The notes under the pieces are model-generated. The model saw nothing but the letters and a program-made list of their open reading frames with translations. It was not told the origin of the DNA and ran no database searches. The position numbers and the translations under genes are program-made. A DNA stretch of 64,000 bases from an uncultured bacterium (GTDB lineage Bacteria > Verrucomicrobiota > Verrucomicrobiia > CAIQCK01), in contig CAIQCK010000036.1 in assembly GCA_903870275.1 (NCBI GenBank), positions 1 to 64,000 of the forward strand, in the 5' to 3' direction. Positions 10,427 through 18,191 of this stretch are shown here, in pieces. Every line of letters starts with the position of its first letter. Position 1 is the first letter of the stretch.

Positions 10427-10885
10427 ATGGTGGCTGCTTTAACGCCGAGGCCCAAGGAAGGCGGCGGAACCGCCCCGGCGGGCGTTTGGGACGCAAAAGC
10501 GGGTCATTTTGGCGCAAAAAGGCTTGGGGGAGGCTCGGAAGCAACTCTTTCCGTGACGGAAAGAGTTGTCTCCGTGACGGAAAGAGTCCTTTCCATCGCG
10601 GACAGACTTGTTTCCACGACAGCGAGAGTTGTTTCTGCGACGGAAAGACTTGTCTCCGTGACGGAAAGGCTTGCTTCCGCGACGGACAGAGTTGTCTCCG
10701 CGACGGCGAGAGTTGTTTCCATGACAGACAGAGTTGCCTCCACGACGGAGACAACCGCCTCCAAACCGGACAAAGCTGGTTTTGGGGCAGGGAAATCCGT
10801 GGTTCGACCAGGAAAGGTCGTGTCCGGGCCGGAGGGCTGTGGAGGCCGGCTGCCGTTACAAATTGAAATCCGCCACTGCGCTTAG
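10427..10885 (+). CDS. Hypothetical protein with heptapeptide repeats
   Basis: The frame would encode 152 residues. Its core is ten tandem heptapeptides of the form (V/A/T)-T-(E/D/A)-R-(V/L)-V-S, encoded by the 21-bp repeat at 10553-10762. The pattern puts hydrophobic residues at regular places and could form an amphipathic helix or coiled coil. Because the unit length is a multiple of three, the other frames on both strands are also open, so openness is weak evidence. GGGAG lies seven bases before the ATG. It overlaps the convergent gene's end by 4 bases. Confidence 0.3.
   Translation: MVAALTPRPKEGGGTAPAGVWDAKAGHFGAKRLGGGSEATLSVTERVVSVTERVLSIADRLVSTTARVVSATERLVSVTERLASATDRVVSATARVVSMTDRVASTTETTASKPDKAGFGAGKSVVRPGKVVSGPEGCGGRLPLQIEIRHCA
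10553..10762. repeat. 21-bp tandem repeat, ten units
   Basis: Ten units of exactly 21 bp follow each other, with consensus close to gygacggaaagagttgtytc plus one base. Units differ at a few positions, and the last (10742-10762) is degenerate. The 21 bp preceding the array (10532-10552) ends in a related ctctttcc. No spacers are present, so this is not a CRISPR array. Confidence 0.9.
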
Positions 10886-11556
10886 AACCAGACGAACCGT
10901 TCGGGCACGTAGATGATGTCGCCGGCCCGCAGGTAGAACGGGTCAATCTGCATTCCTTCCAGAGCCATCTTGAGGTTCAGGGTGTAGTTTTTCACGACCA
11001 TGTCCTCATACCGGATGACGACCACGGCGGCGGGATTGGCTTTGGCGTAGTCGAAACCGCCCGCTTCCATGATGGCCTCGAGTGCGGTCATGGGATGGTC
11101 GGAGAGGATTTTGCCGGGCCGCAGGACGGCGCCGCTGACGAAGACCGGCAGGTTGGAGGTGACGACAGTGACGTTGACTTCCTTGGAGATGATCTCCGAG
11201 GCGTAGAGTTTGGTGAGGTTCTTCTCAAACTCGGACGGGGTGAGCCCGGCGGCTTTGACCTCGCCGATCAGGGCGAGGGCCACTTTACCGTCGCGGCGGA
11301 TTTGCTGGGTCGTGTCGAGTGTGGGCGTGCCGGGGAAGGCGATGTGGATGGTGTCGCCCTCGCGGAGCTTGAGCGCGCCGATGTAGCTGCTGACCTGCTC
11401 GATGACCTTGGGCTTGGGTGCCTCGCAACCGGTGACGGCGGCGAGAATAGCGACGCCCAGAATGGCGCGCGTCATCCATGACAGGCGACGGGCAAAACCG
11501 CCCCGGTGTCCGGGAGAAATAATGCGACTGGCCCTCATCGTCGAGATCGTCTTCAT
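10882..11556 (-). CDS. Polysaccharide biosynthesis/export lipoprotein (Wza-like)
   Basis: This 224-residue protein has an N-terminal Arg-rich signal and a lipobox (AAVTGC), so it is probably an outer-membrane lipoprotein. LREGDTIHIAFPGTPTLDTTQQIRRDGKVALALIGEVKAAGLTPSEFEKNL is the Poly_export (PES) domain, followed by a SLBB-like segment (PVFVSGAVLRPGKI ... MTALEAIMEAGGF) and the typical ending YLRAGDIIYVPER. It should help export a polysaccharide through the outer membrane, but no glycosyltransferase or Wzc gene is next to it. I start at the ATG at 11556; an upstream start at 11625 adds an unlikely leader before the signal peptide. Confidence 0.88.
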   Translation of the reverse strand: MKTISTMRASRIISPGHRGGFARRLSWMTRAILGVAILAAVTGCEAPKPKVIEQVSSYIGALKLREGDTIHIAFPGTPTLDTTQQIRRDGKVALALIGEVKAAGLTPSEFEKNLTKLYASEIISKEVNVTVVTSNLPVFVSGAVLRPGKILSDHPMTALEAIMEAGGFDYAKANPAAVVVIRYEDMVVKNYTLNLKMALEGMQIDPFYLRAGDIIYVPERFVWF

Positions 11557-11832
11557 GTGTTGCTTTCTTGGCCCCGTGTCATTCGGTTGTATTGAATGCC
11601 CGTGAAACCATGGTTGAGCGCACATTTTTCCTAACGCATCCGAAGCGGGTTGGTCAATCAGTTTTTCGCCGGGCCAAATTCCCGGGCGATCCCGAACGAA
11701 AGTGAAGAATGCGAAGGGTGACGCACAACTTTCACTTGCAAAGGTCGGTTAATGTTTCTACGGTTTTCTCACGATTTTTCGGCGCGGCAAGAATTGTCCC
11801 AGGAGCGCCGGGGATCGAACCGCAGGCGTTTC
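11557..11832. other. Divergent intergenic region upstream of nuoB
   Basis: These 276 bases between the export lipoprotein and nuoB must hold the promoter of the complex I operon. I see no gene for NuoA in it and no convincing promoter boxes. An in-frame ATG for nuoB at 11752 lies inside it. Confidence 0.5.
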
Positions 11833-12360
11833 ATGGACGACACGACCAGAACAGTCGGCTACGCAGGCAAATTGGAGGACGAGGCCATTATCACCCGGCT
11901 CGATGCCGCGGTGGACTGGGTGCGGAAGAATTCTCTCTGGCCGATGCCCATGGGGTTGGCGTGCTGCGCAATCGAGCTGATGTCCACCGCGGCGTCGCGG
12001 TTCGATATCTCGCGGTTTGGCGCGGAGGTGATGCGGTTCTCGCCGCGGCAGAGCGACCTGATGATCGTGGCGGGGACGGTGACCTACAAGATGGCGCTGG
12101 CGGTGAAGCGGATTTGGGACCAGATGCCCGACCCGAAATGGTGCATTGCCATGGGCGCGTGCGCGTCCACCGGCGGGATGTATCGCAGCTACTCGGTGCT
12201 GCAAGGCGTGGACAAGATTTTGCCGGTGGATGTGTATGTCAGCGGCTGCCCGCCGCGGCCCGAGGCTTTGCTCGACGCGCTGATCAAGCTTCAGGAGAAG
12301 ATTTCACGCGAACCAGGGCTGAAAAATCTCAAGAAGGCGCCAGCCGGCAACGCGACCTGA
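11833..12360 (+). CDS. nuoB: NADH-quinone oxidoreductase subunit B
   Basis: This 175-residue protein is the peripheral-arm subunit that binds cluster N2, the last 4Fe-4S centre before quinone. The four ligands are visible: adjacent Cys44-Cys45 in [10 protein letters not shown], Cys110 in GACASTGG and Cys139 in [11 protein letters not shown]. It is the first complex I gene here; nuoC follows after 9 bases. I place the start at the ATG at 11833 because family members begin shortly before the conserved core; the ATG at 11752 would add 27 Arg/Ser-rich residues. Confidence 0.95.
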   Translation: MDDTTRTVGYAGKLEDEAIITRLDAAVDWVRKNSLWPMPMGLACCAIELMSTAASRFDISRFGAEVMRFSPRQSDLMIVAGTVTYKMALAVKRIWDQMPDPKWCIAMGACASTGGMYRSYSVLQGVDKILPVDVYVSGCPPRPEALLDALIKLQEKISREPGLKNLKKAPAGNAT

Positions 12361-12369
12361 TTTATTCCC

Positions 12370-13008
12370 ATGGCCATCGCACTCGCAGCCGTCAACGCAC
12401 TCACGAAACGCTTCGGCGACAAGGTCCGGACGCCCGTGGCGTTTTCGGACAAGGTCACGGGCCGCGACGAGTTGAGCCTGACGGTGGCGCGCGAGGTGAT
12501 TGCGGAGGCGTGCGCGCTCCTGAAAGAGGATCCGGCGCTGGCGTTTGACTTCCTCGTGGACATCAGCGGTGTGGATGACTACGAGGCCAGCCCGCGGTTC
12601 CAGGTGGATTACCTGCTTTACTCGTACAAGACCGGCGCGCTGCTGCGGCTGAAGGTCGGCGTGCCGGAGGAGAACCCGACGGTGCCGAGCGTCACGAAGG
12701 TCTGGCGCGGCGCGGAATGGCACGAGCGCGAGTGCTACGACATGTTCGGCATCCGGTTCGCGGGTCATCCCGATTTGCGGCGCATCCTGATGTGGGAAGG
12801 CTATCCGTTTCATCCGATGCGGAAAGATTTCCCGCTCGAAGGCCGGCCGAGCAACGTGCCGGAGGTGGCTTTTACGGAGGCCGCGCCGCTCCAAGGCGGG
12901 CCGTTTGTGACCGTGCCGGCGGAACATGCGGGCGAGCGCGAGCCGCGCATCCGTGAGAACGCGCTACCCGCGGACATGCGGGACAAGGCACAGAAACCGC
13001 AGCCATAG
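12370..13008 (+). CDS. nuoC: NADH-quinone oxidoreductase subunit C
   Basis: This 212-residue protein is the 30-kDa-type peripheral-arm subunit. The diagnostic motif is WHERECYDMFGIRFAGHPDLRRILMWEGYPFHPMRKDFPL near residues 117-157. The N-terminal half carries the usual LVDISGVDDYE and YLLYSYKTG strands. It is separate from NuoD rather than fused. The C terminus has an extra 50 or so residues (GRPSNVPEVAFTEAAPLQGG onward), as is common. nuoD starts 14 bases downstream. Confidence 0.95.
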   Translation: MAIALAAVNALTKRFGDKVRTPVAFSDKVTGRDELSLTVAREVIAEACALLKEDPALAFDFLVDISGVDDYEASPRFQVDYLLYSYKTGALLRLKVGVPEENPTVPSVTKVWRGAEWHERECYDMFGIRFAGHPDLRRILMWEGYPFHPMRKDFPLEGRPSNVPEVAFTEAAPLQGGPFVTVPAEHAGEREPRIRENALPADMRDKAQKPQP

Positions 13009-13022
13009 ATTTTTCAAAAGCA

Positions 13023-14711
13023 GTGGAACCGAACAAACCCAAAGTGGTTGTCAAAGGACAGACGCCTGCGGCGAAAGACGCGGCGGCCCAACCGGCCGCA
13101 TCGCCTCCGCCCGCCGCGCCACCGTCGCCTGTCGCGCCTGCGCCGAAGGTTGTTGTGAAGACCGTGCCGCCGCAGGCTGCGCCGGTCAAAGCAACCGCAA
13201 CACCCGCGCCCAAGGTTTCAGCCTCTGTTGTCGCAAAGCCGGCGGCCACGCCAGTCGCCGCTCAGCCTACGACCGTAAAACCAGCCGCAACGCCTCCGGC
13301 GAAACCGGCGACGGTTGCTGCGAAGCCGGCGGCTCCACAGGCTGCTGCGAAGCCGGTCGCGCCGGCATCCGCGACGCCTGCGGCGAAGCCAACGGCGGTC
13401 GTTGCTGCAAAGACGGCAATTTCACCAGCCGCGCCGCCGTCCGCAACGGCAACGCCGGAGCCGGTTGAGCCGGCCGCCGCAGAGCCGACGCCGGTTCCTC
13501 CTCCGCCACCGTGGCCAGCGGAGCCGAAGGGCACGGAAGACGTTGCCGGCGAGCGGATGATTTTGAACATGGGGCCGTCGCACCCGTGCACGCATGGCGT
13601 GTTGCGGATCGTGCTGGAACTGGACGGCGAGGTGGTGGTGAACGCGAAGCCGGATGTGGGTTTTCTGCACCGTGGCGACGAGAAGATCGCCGAGAACCTC
13701 ACCTACAACCAGTTTGTGCCTTACACGGACCGGCTGGATTATCTCTCGCCGCTGGCCAACAACGTCGCCTACGTCCTCGCCGTGGAGAAGCTCATGCGCC
13801 TCCAAGTGCCGCCGCGCTGCCAGTATATCCGCGTCATCTGCTGCGAGATGGCGCGTGTGGCGTCGCATCTCGTCGGCCTTGGCGCGATGGCGCTCGACCT
13901 TGCCGCGATGACCGTGTTCCTCTACACGTTCACCGAGCGCGAGCGGTTGCTGTCGCTCATGGAGAAACTGACCGGCGCGCGGCTCACCAACAGCTACACG
14001 CGCGTTGGCGGCGTGGCGCGCGACCTGCCCAACGGCTGGATCGCCGAGTTAAGGAAGTTCCTCGACGCGTTCCCGAAGATGATTGACGAAGTGGACCGGC
14101 TGTTGACGCGCAACCCTATTTTCATGAACCGCAACCAGGGTGTGGGCGTGTTGCCGAAGGACGTGGCGATTGATTTTGGCGTCACCGGCCCGAACCTGCG
14201 CGGCAGTGGCGTGGAGTTCGACCTGCGCAAGAATCATCCGTATCTCTGTTACAAGGATTTCGAGTTCGACGTGCCGGTTGGGACGAAGGGCGATTGCTAC
14301 GATCGCTACTTGGTGCGGATGGAGGAAATGCGCCAATCGGTGCGCATCCTGAAGCAGGCGTGCGACAAACTGCCGGACGGGCCGGTCAACGCGCCGGACC
14401 TGAAGAGCGTGTTGCCGCCGAAGGAGCAGGTGCTCACAAAGATGGAGCAGCTCATCCATCATTTCATGATCGTCACCGAAGGTCCCGACGTGCCGCTGGG
14501 CGAGGTTTACTTCGGCGCGGAGAACCCGAAGGGTGAACTGGGTTTCTACATTGTCAGCAAAGGCGGCGGCGTGCCGTGGCGGATGAAAATCCGCTCGCCG
14601 TCGTTCTGCACCCTGAGCGCGCTGCCGTATTTGTTGAAGGGCCACATGATCGGCGACATTGCGGCGATCCTCGGCTCGCTGGATTTCGTGATGGGAGAGT
14701 GCGACCGCTGA
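13023..14711 (+). CDS. nuoD: NADH-quinone oxidoreductase subunit D with long Ala/Pro/Lys N-terminal extension
   Basis: The 49-kDa subunit core, which forms the quinone pocket with NuoB, runs from about residue 178 (LNMGPSHPCTHGVLR) to the usual end (LPYLLKGHMIGDIAAILGSLDFVMGECDR). Family features include PYTDRLDYLSPLANN and LTGARLTNSYTRVGGV. Before it lie about 178 residues made mainly of Ala, Pro, Lys, Val and Thr, giving 562 residues against about 400 typical. The GTG at 13023 is the only start for the extension; the ATG at 13557 would give a core-only protein. Stop and nuoE start overlap (TGATG). Confidence 0.93.
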   Translation: MEPNKPKVVVKGQTPAAKDAAAQPAASPPPAAPPSPVAPAPKVVVKTVPPQAAPVKATATPAPKVSASVVAKPAATPVAAQPTTVKPAATPPAKPATVAAKPAAPQAAAKPVAPASATPAAKPTAVVAAKTAISPAAPPSATATPEPVEPAAAEPTPVPPPPPWPAEPKGTEDVAGERMILNMGPSHPCTHGVLRIVLELDGEVVVNAKPDVGFLHRGDEKIAENLTYNQFVPYTDRLDYLSPLANNVAYVLAVEKLMRLQVPPRCQYIRVICCEMARVASHLVGLGAMALDLAAMTVFLYTFTERERLLSLMEKLTGARLTNSYTRVGGVARDLPNGWIAELRKFLDAFPKMIDEVDRLLTRNPIFMNRNQGVGVLPKDVAIDFGVTGPNLRGSGVEFDLRKNHPYLCYKDFEFDVPVGTKGDCYDRYLVRMEEMRQSVRILKQACDKLPDGPVNAPDLKSVLPPKEQVLTKMEQLIHHFMIVTEGPDVPLGEVYFGAENPKGELGFYIVSKGGGVPWRMKIRSPSFCTLSALPYLLKGHMIGDIAAILGSLDFVMGECDR

Positions 14712-15187
14712 TGCAACAAGCGCCTCCCCATCTCGAAGCCGAGGTCAACGCGCTGCTGACGCATTATCCGCCGGAGCAGAAGCGGAGCGCGATGCTCATG
14801 GTGCTGCACGCCGTGCAGGAGCAGTGCGGCTGTGTGTCCGACGCGATGATCGAGTGGGTTGCGGCGAAGCTGGAGTGCCAGCCGATCCACGTCTATGAGT
14901 GCGTGACGTTCTACCCGATGTTCCGCCGCAAGCCGGTCGGCAAGTATCACATCAAGATTTGCCGCACGCTGTCGTGCGAACTGGCGGGCAGCCACAAGCT
15001 TTGCGACGAGTTAAAGAAGATGGTCGGCACGGGCATGGATCAGACGACGCCGGACGGCAAGTTCACGATCAGTTGGGTCGAATGCCTCGCCGCGTGCGGC
15101 ACCGGGCCGTGCCTGACAATCAACGACGATTTTTACGAGAAGGTGACGAAGGAAAAGGCCGAGCAGTTGCTCGCGAACCTCAAATAA
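14711..15187 (+). CDS. nuoE: NADH-quinone oxidoreductase subunit E
   Basis: This 158-residue thioredoxin-like subunit of the NADH module carries the N1a 2Fe-2S cluster. The ligand pattern is complete: CRTLSC (C-x4-C) and CLAAC (C-x3-C). The opening HYPPEQKRSAMLMVLHAVQEQCGCVSD is typical. Its ATG overlaps the nuoD stop codon (TGATG), which selects this start over an upstream in-frame one at 14576, and implies translational coupling. Confidence 0.95.
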   Translation: MQQAPPHLEAEVNALLTHYPPEQKRSAMLMVLHAVQEQCGCVSDAMIEWVAAKLECQPIHVYECVTFYPMFRRKPVGKYHIKICRTLSCELAGSHKLCDELKKMVGTGMDQTTPDGKFTISWVECLAACGTGPCLTINDDFYEKVTKEKAEQLLANLK

Positions 15188-15189
15188 TC

Positions 15190-16497
15190 ATGGCCGCCGT
15201 CGAACGCAAACTCATCACCGCCCGGATGGACCAGCCCGGTTACAGCAACCGGCTGGAGAGCTATCTGGCGGCGGGCGGCTATGCGGGGTTGAAAAAGGCG
15301 CTGGCGATGAAGCCGGAGGAGATCCGCGCCGAGGTGATGAACTCCGGCCTGCGCGGGCGCGGCGGCGCGGGCTTCGATTGCGGGCTGAAGTGGTCGCTCG
15401 TGGATCGCAAGAGCGGCAAGCCGGTCTATCTCATTTGCAATGCCGACGAGTCCGAGCCGGGCACGTTCAAGGACAAGCAGATCATCTACAAGGACCCACA
15501 CGCGCTCATCGAGGGCATGGTGTGCGCCGCCTACGCGAACGGCGTCAAGACCGCCTACATCTACATCCGCGGCGAGTTTGCAGAGGGCTGCAAAATTCTG
15601 CTCGCCGCCATCGAGGAAGCGCGCGCAAAGAACTTCGTCGGCACGAACATTCTCGGTTCCGGCTACTCGCTGGACATCTTCGTGCATCGCGGCGCGGGCG
15701 CTTACATCTGCGGCGAGGAGACCGGCCTGATCGAGTCGCTCGAAGGCAAGCGCGCCTATCCGCGGTTCAAACCGCCGTATTTCCCCGCGGTGTTCGGCCT
15801 CTGGATGTGCCCAACCATCGTCAACAACGTTGAGACGCTCTGCAACATCCCGCTCATCGTCGCGATGGGCGGCGCGGAGTTCGCGAAGATCGGCACGCCG
15901 AACAACACCGGCACGCGCATCATGTGCGTCAGCGGCCACGTGAACAAGCCCGGCTACTACGAGGTCGAACTGGGCAGGATCACGATGGGCGAGTTGATCA
16001 CCGGTCTGTGCGGCGGTGTTGCCGGCGGGCGCAAAGCGAGGGCGATCATCCCTGGCGGCAGCAGCGCGAAGGTGATGCGTTGCGACGAGCGGTTCAAGGG
16101 CAGGAAGCGCGACGGCACCGAGTATGACTGGGGCTGGCAGGATGTGCCGGTGGATTTCGATTCGGTGGCGATGATCGGCTCGATGGCCGGCTCCGGCGGC
16201 GTGATTGTGCTGGACGAAACCGCCGACCTACCGAAGGCGCTGGCAAACATCGCGGAGTTCTACGCGCACGAGAGCTGCGGCCAGTGCACGCCGTGCCGCG
16301 AAGGGTCGCTCTGGATGGCCAAGGCGCTCCGCCGCATGACCAACGGCCGCGCCACGAAGGGCGACACCGATTACCTGAAGTCCATCGCCGACAATATTCC
16401 CGGCCGCACCATTTGCCCGTTCGGCGAGGCGTGCTCGTGGCCGGTGCAAAGTTTCATCGAGAAGTTCCGGGACGATTTTGCGAAGCTGGAGAAATAA
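15190..16497 (+). CDS. nuoF: NADH-quinone oxidoreductase subunit F
   Basis: This 435-residue subunit binds NADH, FMN and a 4Fe-4S cluster. Visible motifs are the nucleotide site RGRGGAGFDCGLKW, NADESEPGTFKD for FMN, GAGAYICGEETGLIESLEGKR, and the cluster ligands ESCGQCTPCREG with a distal Cys in TICPFGEACSWP. The canonical GAGFPTGLKW reads GAGFDCGLKW here, a change worth noting. The ATG lies two bases after the nuoE stop; the stop overlaps the nuoG start (TAATG). Confidence 0.96.
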   Translation: MAAVERKLITARMDQPGYSNRLESYLAAGGYAGLKKALAMKPEEIRAEVMNSGLRGRGGAGFDCGLKWSLVDRKSGKPVYLICNADESEPGTFKDKQIIYKDPHALIEGMVCAAYANGVKTAYIYIRGEFAEGCKILLAAIEEARAKNFVGTNILGSGYSLDIFVHRGAGAYICGEETGLIESLEGKRAYPRFKPPYFPAVFGLWMCPTIVNNVETLCNIPLIVAMGGAEFAKIGTPNNTGTRIMCVSGHVNKPGYYEVELGRITMGELITGLCGGVAGGRKARAIIPGGSSAKVMRCDERFKGRKRDGTEYDWGWQDVPVDFDSVAMIGSMAGSGGVIVLDETADLPKALANIAEFYAHESCGQCTPCREGSLWMAKALRRMTNGRATKGDTDYLKSIADNIPGRTICPFGEACSWPVQSFIEKFRDDFAKLEK

Positions 16498-18191
16498 TGG
16501 CCGAGACACCGACAACCGCCGCGTCAACGCCTGAGATGGTGAACGTCACCATCAATGGTACCGCGATCCGTGTGCCCAAGGGCATCAACGTGATCGAAGC
16601 GGCGCGCCACGCCGGCGTGTTCATCCCGCATTATTGCTATCATCCCAAGCTTCCCATCGCCGGCAACTGCCGCATGTGCATGGTCGAGATCGGCGAGGCG
16701 ATGTTCACGCCCGACCGCCAGCCAGTGATGGAGCCGGACGGCAAACAGAAGATCGTCATGCAGCCGCGGCTGGCCATCGGCTGCAACACGCCGGTGAAGG
16801 AAGGCATGATCGTGGTCACCAACTCGGCGGCGGTGACGCGCGCGCAGAACGCCGTGCTGGAGTTCCTGCTGATCAACCATCCGCTCGATTGCCCGATCTG
16901 CGACCAGGCGGGCGAGTGCAAGCTGCAGGAGTATTCCGTCGAGTTCGGCGCGGGCGCGTCGCGGTTTCGCGAGGAGAAGGTCCACAAGCCGAAGAAGGTG
17001 GACCTCGGCCCGCGCGTGGTGCTCGACGACGAGCGTTGCGTGCTGTGCAGCCGATGCATCCGGTTCATGCGCGACGTTGCCAAGGACGATTGCCTCGGCT
17101 TCGTCGAGCGCGGCAGTCACTCGACGCTGACCTGCTGGCCCGGCAAGAAACTGGACAGCAACTACTCGCTCAACACTGTGGACATCTGCCCGGTCGGCGC
17201 GCTGACGGACAAGGATTTCCGCTTTAAGATGCGGGCGTGGTTCCTGAAGGAAACCAAGAGCATTTGCACGAGCTGCGCCACCGGCTGCAACACGACCATC
17301 TGGTCGCGCGGGAACATCATCTATCGCCAGACGCCGCGCGATAACGACGCGGTCAACGAGTGTTGGATGTGCGACGCCGGCCGGCTCAATTACAAGTTTA
17401 TCAATGACCCCGGGCGGTTGACGAAGGCCATCGTCGCGCCGGCATCCGTGCCGGCGGCAGGGAAGGGGAGCGACGCCGGCAAGGATGCCGGCGCGACGAG
17501 TTATGAAGACGCGCTGAAGCAACTCGGCCCGAAATTGAAAGCGGCGCTGGCGAACCGCGATTCGGCCGCGTTCATCGGCAGCGCGCGCGCGACGAACGAG
17601 GAGCTTTACCTGTTTGCGCGGCTGGCGAAGGGAAGCGTGTCGGATTGCGTGCCGCGCTCGTGGGCGGCGGACAATTTTCTCGTCAAGGCCGACCGCAACC
17701 CGAACAGTGCGGGCGCGAAGCTGCTCGGCGTCGCGGCGGAGCCGATGGGATCGAAACTCGCGGCCATCGCGGAGGGCATCAAGGGTAGCAGGATCAAGAC
17801 GCTGGTGGTGCATCAGGAGGATGTGACGAAGCACGGTATCGGCGCGGACTTGCTGGCGAAGTTGTCGTTGCTGGTGGTGATGGATTTCAAGCAGACGGCC
17901 ACGACGAAGGCGGCGCATTTCGTGCTGCCGGGCGTGACGTTCGCCGAAAAGCGCGGAACGTTCATCAACGCCAAGGGCCGCCTCCAGCGCGTCTGGCCGG
18001 CGGTCAGCCTCGGCGGCGAGGCGCGGCCGGAGTGGGAGATTTTCCGCGACCTGCTGCGCGAATTGGGCGGTGTGGACAACCACAGCGACATCGCGGCGCT
18101 TTTCGCCGACATGGCGGGCAACGTGCCGGCACTGGCGGGACGGGTGCTGTCGAAGGTCGGCGACGAAGGCGTGCAGATTTCAACGGGCTAG
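16497..18191 (+). CDS. nuoG: NADH-quinone oxidoreductase subunit G (short form) with embedded repeat
   Basis: This 564-residue iron-sulfur subunit has, in order, a 2Fe-2S ferredoxin domain (CYHPKLPIAGNCRMC), the NuoG His/Cys domain (CPICDQAGEC), a 4Fe-4S pair region (CVLCSRCIRF) and the C-x2-C-x3-C cluster region of the molybdopterin-oxidoreductase fold (CTSCATGCNT ... CWMCDAG). The rest of the molybdopterin-like domain is short compared with the 900-residue E. coli protein. Residues about 312-335, an Ala/Gly/Lys/Asp stretch, are encoded by an in-frame palindromic repeat at 17431-17499. Confidence 0.93.
   Translation: MAETPTTAASTPEMVNVTINGTAIRVPKGINVIEAARHAGVFIPHYCYHPKLPIAGNCRMCMVEIGEAMFTPDRQPVMEPDGKQKIVMQPRLAIGCNTPVKEGMIVVTNSAAVTRAQNAVLEFLLINHPLDCPICDQAGECKLQEYSVEFGAGASRFREEKVHKPKKVDLGPRVVLDDERCVLCSRCIRFMRDVAKDDCLGFVERGSHSTLTCWPGKKLDSNYSLNTVDICPVGALTDKDFRFKMRAWFLKETKSICTSCATGCNTTIWSRGNIIYRQTPRDNDAVNECWMCDAGRLNYKFINDPGRLTKAIVAPASVPAAGKGSDAGKDAGATSYEDALKQLGPKLKAALANRDSAAFIGSARATNEELYLFARLAKGSVSDCVPRSWAADNFLVKADRNPNSAGAKLLGVAAEPMGSKLAAIAEGIKGSRIKTLVVHQEDVTKHGIGADLLAKLSLLVVMDFKQTATTKAAHFVLPGVTFAEKRGTFINAKGRLQRVWPAVSLGGEARPEWEIFRDLLRELGGVDNHSDIAALFADMAGNVPALAGRVLSKVGDEGVQISTG
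17431..17499. repeat. Palindromic repeat inside nuoG
   Basis: Arms 17431-17456 and 17474-17499 (26 bases each) are inverted copies with one mismatch, around a 17-base spacer. The left arm begins tcgtcgcgccggcatccgtg. The element is 69 bases long, a multiple of three, and is read in frame as part of NuoG in the linker after the CWMCDAG cluster region. Confidence 0.88.

Noticed and set aside
10553-10762. CRISPR array
   Set aside because: Units are directly adjacent, 21 bp, and degenerate; there are no spacers or cas genes.
16524-18083. 519-codon minus-strand frame opposite nuoG
   Set aside because: NuoG has cysteine motifs on the plus strand; the minus frame has no domain features.
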